In this document: one piece after another, positions 55,301 through 64,000 of the stretch
Position numbering within the stretch: the stretch's first letter is position 1
Layout: each line of letters opens with the position of its first letter
Assembly (NCBI GenBank): GCA_949775045.1
Contig: OX459103.1
Span: forward strand, 3,279,701 to 3,343,700
DNA: 64,000 nt
Direction: 5' to 3'
From: Metridium senile
Lineage: Eukaryota > Cnidaria > Anthozoa > Actiniaria > Metridiidae
The notes under the pieces: model-generated
What the model was told of the DNA's origin: nothing
The model's input: the letters and a program-made list of their open reading frames with translations, nothing else
Databases searched by the model: none
Translations under genes and position numbers: made by a program

Positions 55301-58300
55301 AAAAATGGGTCAACCCACCACTAATTGCAACATAAGGTTTTTTAACGTTTTTCCCATCCGAAAACCTTCCTCTACAACATATCAAAAATCATATGAAATC
55401 ATAGTTGGGGAAGTAGCCAAAAAATAGCATTTGTAAAAGCTATCTGTAGCCGCTCTTATAGCTGTACATGACTAAGTAAAATGTATAAAATAGAGTGTTC
55501 AACACTACTAAAAGTAGATGATTCTTTTAGTCTAATGAAAACTTTCATGGTATTCTATCAATCATCACAAATAAAAAAATCGTAGTTTAGATATCTATTT
55601 CATATATTAAAATTAAAATTTGTTGAGGATCGAAAATTGATGAAGGAATAGAAAAAGCGCGCGTGCTGTGTGCAGTTAGAAAGCACGCGGGGCTGTCAGA
55701 ACACGAGAGAAGTGTTAAGAGAAACACGACGCGAAGTGGAGTGATTCTTAACCCTTTTTGAGTGTTCTGGCAATCCCAAAGTGCTTTATAACTGCATACA
55801 GCACAGAAAGCAAGTTTTTTATTTCTTTTATAAAATAAGAATTGATCAACATGCAAACGCGCGTGCTGTGTGCTCTCATAAAGCACGCGCCTCAACCAAT
55901 CAAAATACGTGATTTCAAATAGTTATTTTATAATTCATAATCATATCAATCACACCGGAGTACTAGAATTAAGTAATTCATATTTCATGCATGTGTGGAG
56001 GGGACAGAAACAGGGATTAAAATATCCTTCCTCACAAATCTTATACCGTTTTTCTCCCTCCTCCCTAATTTTTTCGACCATTTCTCCCTCCTCCCTGATT
56101 TTCTTTGTTCTTCATAAATATAAGCTATTGAGGCTATTTATTAGAGTGCAAATGGTACAAATTTGAACCATTTAATAGTTTGTATTTCAGAGATAAGCTG
56201 TTCGCATAAAATTGGCCCAAATAATATTAAAATATTAATCAGGCCAATAAGACCTTATAGTTCAATAATAGGCCCATTGCAGGACATGGTCACGTGTTTC
56301 ATTCCACCATTCTCTTTATGTCACAGAAATGCAACGGCAAAAACTAAAAGCTACCCCGATTACTAACCTTGAAACGTTGCTTTCTTGGTGGTGTTCACAG
56401 ACTAATAGAAAAAGAAAACCATAAAAACGCCAACTTTGCATGACAAAAACAACATTTCAAGGAGGTAGAGTAAAACGGACGACAGGTTTATAGACGAAGA
56501 ATGTTAAGTATTATATTGAATTGACACTTAAAACTAAAGAATAAATTATTAAATAAATAAATTATTATCTCTTTCTACCTCTCTTTCTCTTTTCTCTCTT
56601 TTTTCTCCCTATTTATTTTTGCTGTTTCTCCCTCCTCTCTAATTTGTTCCTCTCCTCTGTGTGTGTGTGTGTGTGTTTTTTTTTTTTTGCTTTTTGTGTT
56701 CTATTTATTTTAACTATAAATGAAATAATTAAAAAAGCAGTAGATAAATAAATTGCAAATTCAACGACTAAAATGAAGTACTAATTGGCGTACTCACAAT
56801 TTTATTCACATTATTACAGTCAAAGCACCTGAATGGTGAACACGTAGAACTCACTATTGTTTAGTTTTCGAAATTTGTTTGCATTATTCGATTTGAACTT
56901 CGAATATAGTCCAGTCATTTCATCACAAAAAATGGGTCAACCCACCACTAATTGCAACATAAGGTTTTTTAACGTTTTTCCCATCCGAAAACCTTCCTCT
57001 ACAACATATCAAAAATCATATGAAATCATAGTTGGGGAAGTAGCCAAAAAATAGCATTTGTAAAAGCTATCTGTAGCCGCTCTTATAGCTGTACATGACT
57101 AAGTAAAATGTATAAAATAGAGTGTTCAACACTACTAAAAGTAGATGATTCTTTTAGTCTAATGAAAACTTTCATGGTATTCTATCAATCATCACAAATA
57201 AAAAAATCGTAGTTTAGATATCTATTTCATATATTAAAATTAAAATTTGTTGAGGATCGAAAATTGATGAAGGAATAGAAAAAGCGCGCGTGCTGTGTGC
57301 AGTTAGAAAGCACGCGGGGCTGTCAGAACACGAGAGAAGTGTTAAGAGAAACACGACGCGAAGTGGAGTGATTCTTAACCCTTTTTGAGTGTTCTGGCAA
57401 TCCCAAAGTGCTTTATAACTGCATACAGCACAGAAAGCAAGTTTTTTATTTCTTTTATAAAATAAGAATTGATCAACATGCAAACGCGCGTGCTGTGTGC
57501 TCTCATAAAGCACGCGCCTCAACCAATCAAAATACGTGATTTCAAATAGTTATTTTATAATTCATAATCATATCAATCACACCGGAGTACTAGAATTAAG
57601 TAATTCATATTTCATGCATGTGTGGAGGGGACAGAAACAGGGATTAAAATATCCTTCCTCCCAAATCTTATACCGTTTTTCTCCCTCCTCCCTAATTTTT
57701 TCGACCATTTCTCCCTTCTCCCTGATTTTCTTTGTTCTTCACAAATATAAGCTATTGAGGCTATTCATTAGAGTGCAAATGGTACAAATTTGAACCGTTT
57801 AATAGTTTGTATTTCAGTGATAAGCTGTTCGCATAAAATTGGCCCAAATAATATTACAATATTAATCAGGCCAATAAGACCTTATAGTTCAATAATAGGC
57901 CCATTGCAGGACATGGTCACGTGTTTCATTCCACCATTCCCTTTATGTCACAGAAATGCAACGGGAAAAACTAAAAGCTACCCCGATTACTAACCTTGAA
58001 ATGTTGCTATCTTGGTGGTGTTCACAGACTAATAGAAAAAGAAAACCATAAAAACGCCAACTTTGCATGACAAAAACAACATTTCAAGGAGGTAGAGTAA
58101 AACGGACGCCAGGTTTATAGACGAAGAATTTTAAGTATTATATTGAATTGACACTTAAAACTAAAGAATAAATTATTAAATAAATAAATTATTATCTATT
58201 TCTACCTCTCTTTCTCTTTTCTCTCTTTTTTCTCCCTATTCTCTAATCCGTTCCTCTCATCTGTGTGTGTGTGTGTGTTCTTTTTTTTTTTTTTTTTGCT

Positions 58301-59073
58301 TATTGTGTTCTATTCAATTTATTTTAGCTATAAATAAAATAATTAAAAATTAAAGCAGTAGATAAATCATTTGCAAATTCAACTGAAATGAAGTACTAAT
58401 TGGTGTACTCACAATCATATTCACATTATTACAGTCAAAACACCTGAATCGTGAACATGTAGAACTCACTATTGTTTAGTTTCCATTATTCGATTTGAAC
58501 TTGGAATATTGAAAACGAAGATTGCTTTATGCAAACTACGTCAGCGACTTGACAAATTGAATGTGTTAGTCGACAGACACTTATGCATAATAAGCAAGCT
58601 CAATAACTTCTTTCAATTACATTTACCCAAGCAGAATCCATTGGCAAATTATTATTGAAAAATTTTGTGCTGCACATAATAAAATATTTTTTTGGTTTTA
58701 CCCTACTTTTTCAAAGGCGAAAAGTATGACATGAAAACATAAATAGAATAATATCTTTAAGTAGCTGGATATTTCTATAAAAGCATGCGTTTAAAGTTAA
58801 GATGACAATAAACAATATTATGAAAGTTTGGAGTCATTAAAGTAATTGATTTTGCCATACGGGGCCGTCAAAGTTGACATAAAAATTAGCGTCTCGGAGC
58901 AGCGATTTGACGAAATTTCGTTTTTCGCGATTTTCTCGTAAAATATGCAATATTTTTCTTAACTAAAGGCATCATGATTTGTTTCATGTTGAGGGCTACC
59001 TATGGTTAAAATATGAGCAAAATCGATTTTTTGAGTGTTGCCGCGTTTGCATGGTATTTACAGAAATCTTCTC
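52349..59073. mobile_element. 6.7-kb fold-back element with long terminal inverted repeats and internal tandem units
   Basis: The left arm 52349-52943 and right arm 58528-59073 are inverted copies (for example CGCGGCAACACTCAAAAAAT, AAATCGCTGCTCCGAGACGC), with ends GAGAAGATT and AATCTTCTC. TTAA flanks both ends (52345-52348 and 59074-59077). The left arm has a 17-base insertion near its tip. The interior is about three and a half direct copies of a 1,627-bp unit. No transposase, reverse transcriptase or other credible gene was found, so it is non-autonomous. Long arms plus internal direct repeats are the build of fold-back transposons; TTAA would suggest piggyBac-like target choice, but the ends are not those of a family I can name. 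Confidence 0.85.
53022..58525 (+). repeat. 1,627-bp tandem units inside the fold-back element
   Basis: The block GGTCACGTGTTTCATTCCAC recurs at about 53022, 54660, 56287 and 57914, spacing 1,638, 1,627 and 1,627. The two middle units are almost identical, so recent amplification or gene conversion is likely. Each unit contains a GT-rich/T-rich tract, TTTCTCCCTCCTCCC runs and a pair of GCGCGTGCTGTGTGC / AAAGCACGCG hairpins. Frames of 65-102 codons are repeated unchanged only because the units are near-identical. Confidence 0.9.
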
Positions 59074-59370
59074 TTAAAGACTCTTTTATTAAACGACATG
59101 TCATCTAACTACCCAGCTAATGTAAATGTAAACATATTATGTTTGAGCACTGTGAATATTCAATAACATGCAATAAAGTCTTGTATTTATCTAGCTTTGT
59201 TTTTATTCTATGATTACTGTCACTATGGAAAAGAAGTCTTTAAAGACTCTTTTATTAAACGACATGTCATCTAAACCAGCTAATGTAAAAAGGTAAATTT
59301 GTGTTTGAGCACTTTGAATACTCAATAAAGTCTTGTATTTATTTAGCTTTGATTCTGGCCAATGGTTTCA
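59074..59370 (+). repeat. Remnant of the 157-bp satellite in copy 2
   Basis: A partial unit begins at the TTAA of the fold-back element (TTAAAGACTCTTTTATTAAA) and one fuller unit follows, with its ATG near 59225. The fold-back element's right border thus lies within the satellite unit's palindrome. Confidence 0.85.
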
Positions 59371-59631
59371 TTTTAAAACTTCTATTTGACTTGAGTTATT
59401 GTTGATCTGTTGCCGGTTTATGTTAGCTCAGATATACATATATATACATATATATACACTTGATTCATTGTAACTTGCCTGATGAGTGTGGTCATTTTTT
59501 CAAAATGTCCATATACGAAACAGATTTGTAGCAATAAAACAAAAGAATCTAAAGACGTAAACTCATATTTTTCTATTGAAAGCTCCTTTAAAGTAGAGCA
59601 CTTTATGAAAACACGTACTACAAAATCATAA

Positions 59632-59776
<145 letters not shown>

Positions 59777-59879
59777 TAGTACGTTTGATTTCAGTACCCG
59801 GATGAAGGGAGTATTAGACCTGGATTTGAATAGGGGTGTGCCGCCAAATGTCTAAAATCCTGATCTTATGAAATAAAAT

Positions 59880-60195
59880 CAAGTCGCTCGCTGCTGTGGA
59901 ATAAAGCGCAAACACTACATCCACGAATTAAAATAAAATTGCTACAGTGGAATAGAGCGCAAACACCAGTGTTTGATGTGTTGTTCTCTCCTATGCCACA
60001 AGTTTTTTTTCCGGTTTACCCGGTTTTCCTCCCTCCGCAAAAATGAACATTTGAGCCGAGATGTGAGCTGAGGTATGTGTTAAAATATCTAACGTAAAGG
60101 AAGTGAGTGTGAGTCTCCCCAATTAGCAGGACACTTGTGCCTGCAATCTTGGACAAAAGTGTTGAGACACTTTCGGTTTTAATAGAACTAGTCAG
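59880..60195 (+). repeat. Minisatellite remnant and headless SINE body (copy 2)
   Basis: About two 51-bp units, then directly the SINE body (GTTTGATGTGTTGTTCTCTC, CCCAATTAGCAGGACACTTG). The A/B-box head present in copy 1 is missing, so a deletion spans the array-SINE boundary. Confidence 0.75.
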
Positions 60196-60694
60196 CATTT
60201 CTCAGCTGTTCCTTCCCCATCCCCCATCCAATCAATGTTGTATGTATTGATAGATAATGCCAGTGGTCCAGACAATCCCAACATCCAACATTGAATGGAG
60301 GGGGAGGGGAGGGCGATCAAATTAATATCAGTTAGCAAGACGGACAGTTATTTACATTATTCGTACAAAGCTTGCGAATGTCTCAACTACATTTGTCCAA
60401 GATTGTGGCTATATAGAATGAGACTTCAAAAAAGTAATTTATTTTTTTATTTTTTGACAACCAACATAAAACAGTGCAATTAAAAGGCATGCTTTTATAT
60501 AAACAGCAAACAGAGCTATATCGCTATTAGATTGAATTTCGGAATTAATTTCTTACAAGAAGAGAATACGTTTTTTCTTATGATTAATTGACATGTATTT
60601 GAATTACTTATTAGTGTGAAAAGATGTATAATTGTAATTATTTACTATCGTGTGTGCAAATACTGAAAACTTTAAAGTTGAAGTTGATACTAGC
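60196..60694. other. Intergenic stretch, no gene recognised
   Basis: AT-rich, without supported exon, RNA gene or repeat. Confidence 0.4.
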
Positions 60695-61165
60695 AGTATT
60701 AAAGTGCATCTGACGCCTTTCATTATATTTTGCGAATCTGTTGTATATGAGGTGTATAAGTGTACTTAATTTTTCTTGATGTCGACCTCTCCTTTCTGAG
60801 ATATAAACATTTGAAATCTGAAAATGCAAATGAAGTGACGTCATCCCAGGCCTCATTAAATATACAAAAGTTCTCTGGAAATAATTATAGCAATTTTTTA
60901 AAGCTCAATATCTGTATTTCTAATATTAACACTACCATTAACATTTTTTACTACTTTACAAAAACAAGCTTGCTGTCAGCTTTGAAACAAAACTTTGACA
61001 AATTCCTGGGATGACGTCACCTCATTTGCATTTTCAGATTTCAAATGTTCATATATCTCAAAAAGGAGAGGTCGACATCAAAAAATATTAAGTACACTTA
61101 TTATACACCTCATGTACAACAGATTTGCAAAATATCATGAAGGGCGTCAGGTGCACTTTAATACT
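60695..61165. mobile_element. 471-bp inverted-repeat element, AGTATTAAAGTGCA ends
   Basis: AGTATTAAAGTGCATCTGACG and its near-perfect inverted copy at the ends; arms of about 160 bases continue through GAGGTCGACATC-type and ATTTGCATTTTCAGATTTCA blocks to GATGACGTCA. No transposase. Confidence 0.8.
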
Positions 61166-61337
61166 TTAGTTTCACGTTATTTAGTTATATGTATTACCAC
61201 TGTACTTTTTGACAAAAAGAATGTTTGTACAGGCTCGATTTGCTGTAAAAATATTCACAAATTCCATGCAAAGCACGGAAAATGCTATCGCTTAGCAATA
61301 GAAATCACAATATAAATGGAAACTAGCTAGCTATATT

Positions 61338-61434
61338 AGCCTGATTTTCAGAGCGGGCCTGGGTCCGACGCTATCACTGGAGTTTTGGGAGAAAGTGATA
61401 GCGTCGGACCCAGGCCCGCTCTGAAAATCAGGCT
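61338..61434. repeat. Perfect 41-bp hairpin with 15-base loop
   Basis: AGCCTGATTTTCAGAGCGGG and the following 21 bases (61338-61378) are exactly complementary to 61394-61434. Flanking CTAGCTAGCTATAT also repeats on both sides. Likely a very short MITE; an RNA from it would form a long duplex. Confidence 0.9.
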
Positions 61435-61544
61435 AGCTAGCTATATACTAGTATAGGATGCAAAATCACAATTGATTTTCGCTGCCGAAACAACTTTTTC
61501 CCTGTACAAATGCGCTTTTTATACAAACAGTACAGCAGTGCCAG

Positions 61545-61770
61545 ATAATACGAAACTGGTCATGTAAGTATTGTGAACACAGATTTTTTATAATTCTTTT
61601 TCCATGCGCTTTACAACCAGGGAACTTTTGTACGAAGCTTGAATAGCGCTATCCAGCGGATAAATCCCTACTCCAACGGATAGAATCAATTAAAAAAACC
61701 TATGCCTACGGTATCAAATCACTAAAATAATTACATGCATGCAGTGCTCTCCCATTGAGCCGTGTTAAAA
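61545..61770 (-). mobile_element. SINE-like fragment with A-box-like segment
   Basis: On the - strand GGCTCAATGGGAGAGCACTGC resembles a tRNA D-arm/A box. Further on, ATCCGTTGGAGTAGGGATTT and ATCCGCTGGATAGCGCTATT follow. No B box is seen, so it is a degraded copy. Confidence 0.4.
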
Positions 61771-61872
61771 AGGATATAAATTTATACATACTACATTATA
61801 TATGGGTGTGGAAAATAGTTAAAATATGATATACAATAAATGTTAATATAATTTTATATTGATTAAATATTT

Positions 61873-62301
61873 TCAATAAATGACTTTATAGTTGTTTAAA
61901 TATGCTTTGGTAGAAAGACTATTCCAAATTGTCGCTCCCCTGTAAGTGAAGCTTTTTTTAAGCGCTTCAGTTTGAGGCCTAGGGACAAAGATATTATCAT
62001 GTACGCCTTTGAGGTGGTGTTGATGTACATGGTTTGTCCGAACAAAAATGTCTTGGAGATAATCCGGGACATTCTTGTTATTAGTTTTGTAGAGGAGCTT
62101 TTTAAATTGTGTAGAACGTCTTTCCTCCAAGCAGGGCCAATTCAGGGTTGTTAATATCTGAGATGAGTTTATACTGTTGTCAGCACCAGTTATACGTGCT
62201 GCTCTATTCTGTAATTTTTGAAGTTTGTCGGAGAGACACAAAGTAATTTTTGAAGTTTGTCGGAGAGACCCCCCAAAAAAAATATTCGTTTTGAAAAACA
62301 A
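61873..62301 (-). pseudogene. C-terminal end of a non-LTR (LINE) reverse transcriptase
   Basis: The - strand frame contains KLQKLQNRAARITGAD, then ILTTLNWPCLEERRSTQFKK, LLYKTNNKNVPDYLQDIF and KKSFTYRGATIWNSLS. This is the C-terminal tail typical of Jockey/CR1/RTE-like LINE ORF2 proteins after the reverse transcriptase domain. Upstream of it a short segment (LSDKLQK) is duplicated and the frame breaks. The polymerase and endonuclease parts are absent, as in 5'-truncated LINE copies. Confidence 0.75.
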
Positions 62302-62544
62302 TCTTTTGCGCGCTTCGAAGCGAGATCACTTGGAGTATTTTTTCGGGCCGTTGCCGGTTTACAAACATGAGAGTCAGTAGTAAGGGCCATATATAAAGTA
62401 CAAAATTAAGGAGGTTCATGTTACTTGTTAGGTATTTTATGTACAATTTGTTGGCCTGCGTAGCTGGCTCTAGGGAGAGGGGCTGGAACGAGAGTCATAC
62501 TAGCTATACAATGACATATCCCACGGATCAGTTGGATTTTCTAG

Positions 62545-62770
62545 TATAAACAAGAGCCTTTAGGCAAGTATGTATGCTAAGAAAATACAAGTGACCAGTG
62601 GGATATTCACGGTATGTCACAAGAAAACATTGTATAACTATTTTATCCAACATCATATAAAACAAAGAGAACCCGCAATGTCTCACGGGAAGAGGCAGTT
62701 GCATACCGCCAAATACACAACCGCTTTCAAGCATTCTGATTGGCTGTATTTTATATGATGTAGGAATGAC
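62545..62770. repeat. Dispersed repeat (inverted relative of 16420-17100)
   Basis: ACAAGTGACCAGTGGGATATTC, AACCCGCAATGTCTCACGGG and GCATTCTGATTGGCTGTA correspond to blocks of the repeat at 16.4-17.1 kb. It lies just downstream of the PAN/F5-8 gene's stop codon. Confidence 0.6.
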
Positions 62771-62778
62771 GTAATATC

Positions 62779-64000
62779 TCAGCATCCATAGATTTCTGCT
62801 CTCATGCATATGTAATCCTTCCATTCCAACACCACGAACCTGATGAACTGAGTCCATATCTTCTTTTTGAGTCTGTTGGTGACGACGGTATTCTTGTCTG
62901 TATTCCCATCAAATATCTGTAAATTTATACAATAATACGACAAAACAGATATTAGTACAGCGTAAGTTATAATAATAATTAGATAACAATCTGTACAATA
63001 ATGATAACGATAATAATAACGATAACGATAATGATAATAATAACGATAATAATAACGATAATAATAACGATAACGATGACGATAACGATAATGATAACGA
63101 TAATAATAATAATAACGATAACGATAATAATAACAGTAATGATAGCGATAACGATAACAACAACGATAACGACAATGATAACGATAGGTTTGACCATAAC
63201 GATTACTCAATGATTACAAATACGATAACGATAACTATAACTGTAACGACTACAATCACGACGACGATAATGACGACATTAACAATGGTACCTTCTTGGC
63301 GCCGTTTTCACTATAATCCACCCAAGACAAATCAACAGCTCGTTTGTAGCTCAGAGTATAGTTCATCACCCATTGAGTTCTCTCAACTATCGGTCTTCCT
63401 TGTGTAGCAACCTTGGTAACATATACCATTCGACCGACGTCGATCTGCAGAAAAGATCCAGCTACTAGCTTAGACCCTGAGCACCATGCAGCTGCACCGT
63501 GTAGACGTGCAAGCCAGCTGATGTGATTGCTGGTTAGGTATGATGATGCTGTTATTGCAGAATTTGGTATAGCATTTGATTGCATACCGAGTGCCAAAGC
63601 ACAAGCTACAGGGAAAACAAGGGTAACAGTTACAACTTTATATGTCAGTCAGTCAGTCAGTCAGTCAGTCAGTCAGTCAGTCAGTCAGTCAGTCAGTCAG
63701 AGAAATAACATAAACATGGCTCTAACCTTTGCAATAATAATCCTTCCCATGGTCCTTTGTCAGACAAATATGATCTGTACTGCAATAATCATCGCTGCAA
63801 ACATTCATTGGACGGTTGATGTTGATCACTTGCCTATACACTCCACTAGCATCATGTGAAATATCGACCGGATCAGTCAAATGATTTGAATCGCTTAGCT
63901 GACACTTCTCAAGCTCTGGATAAAAATTAACACTGTGGCATCCACTCTGTGACTTACACGTCTGCTCGCAATGCCCCATGGTCTTTGATAGCAGTTCTTG
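62779..64000 (-). CDS. PAN/apple, EGF-like and F5/8 type C (discoidin) domain protein, 3' exons, incomplete
   Basis: Three exons in transcript order: beyond 64000 to 63727, 63605-63292, and 62916-62779 (stop). Junctions agree in phase. The first encodes the end of a PAN/apple-like domain (MGHCEQTCKSQSGCHSVNFY, CQLSDSNHL), then a short Cys-rich EGF-like piece (CSDDYCSTDHIC...YYCKAC). The other two make one complete discoidin domain: ALGMQSNAIPNSAITASSY, WLARLHGAAAWC, FLQIDVGRMVYVTKVATQGR, TQWVMNYTLSYK, then IFDGNTDKNTVV, QFIRFVVLEWKDYICMRAEI and the closing YGC. Such proteins are secreted or cell-surface and bind carbohydrate, lipid or protein ligands. The 5' part, including any signal peptide, lies outside the window. 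Introns hold (ATAACG)n and (AGTC)n repeats. Confidence 0.88.
62999..63186. repeat. (ATAACG)n/(ATAATA)n tract in the PAN/F5-8 gene
   Basis: Imperfect ATAACGATAATA repeats in the last intron. Frames reading Ile-Thr, Arg-Tyr or Leu-Ser repeats are artefacts. Confidence 0.9.
63644..63700. repeat. (TCAG)n microsatellite in the PAN/F5-8 gene
   Basis: Fourteen TCAG units in the intron between the PAN exon and the first discoidin exon. Confidence 0.95.

Noticed and set aside
53984..57793. Identical 85-102-codon frames repeated three times in the fold-back element
   Set aside because: They repeat because the 1,627-bp units are nearly identical DNA. They have no family features, and frames on both strands are equally preserved.

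Overview
The window is eukaryotic and looks like an invertebrate metazoan, most probably a cnidarian and perhaps an anthozoan. It is AT-rich, its genes carry short exons with GT..AG introns and AATAAA polyadenylation signals, and it is crowded with small inverted-repeat DNA transposons, tRNA-derived SINEs and simple repeats. The host genes (PAN / EGF-like / F5/8 discoidin, carbohydrate sulfotransferase, vitamin K-dependent gamma-carboxylase) fit that assignment. No base allows a species call, and no identity search could be run.

Layout. (1) 1-3.5 kb: an isolated inverted copy of a dispersed 1.6-kb repeat and a broken retrotransposon gag fragment with a huge poly-Pro hexanucleotide expansion. 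(2) 3.9-13.3 kb and 23.3-29.4 kb, both +: gene A and gene B, two six-exon paralogues reconstructed here exon by exon. They encode signal-peptide proteins of 574 and 554 aa with a nucleotidyltransferase-like GS..SDYD motif. Promoter motifs, intron phases and even a dead duplicated exon are shared. (3) Between them, 17.9-19.6 kb: a 3' remnant of a pancreatic-lipase-type gene (lipase C-terminal cysteine segment plus PLAT), surrounded by transposons. (4) 31.5-35.1 kb, +: a three-exon Golgi carbohydrate sulfotransferase (342 aa). One intron holds an inverted-repeat element carrying an exon-like segment. (5) 37.8-60.2 kb: a tandem segmental duplication. Each copy holds a four-exon gamma-glutamyl carboxylase gene on the - strand (671 and 650 aa, both open), followed by a 157-bp satellite, a 51-bp minisatellite and a tRNA-type SINE. 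Copy 2 is interrupted by a 6.7-kb fold-back element with terminal inverted repeats of about 0.55-0.6 kb, internal 1,627-bp tandem units and TTAA at both ends. (6) 60.7-64 kb: inverted-repeat elements, the 3' end of a LINE reverse transcriptase, and the 3' exons of a PAN / EGF-like / F5/8-type-C gene on the - strand that runs off the window.

The genes do not form an operon-like pathway. Most of the products would enter the secretory route: the sulfotransferase and carboxylases modify secreted glycans and proteins, and the NTase-like and PAN/F5-8 proteins have secretory or extracellular features. The most unusual content is the pair of secreted NTase-like genes, the 157-bp array whose unit contains a small ORF ending inside its own poly(A) signal, and the fold-back element embedded in the carboxylase duplication. 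The duplication also acts as a natural experiment: comparing its two copies shows which mobile elements arrived, and which repeats expanded, after the duplication.
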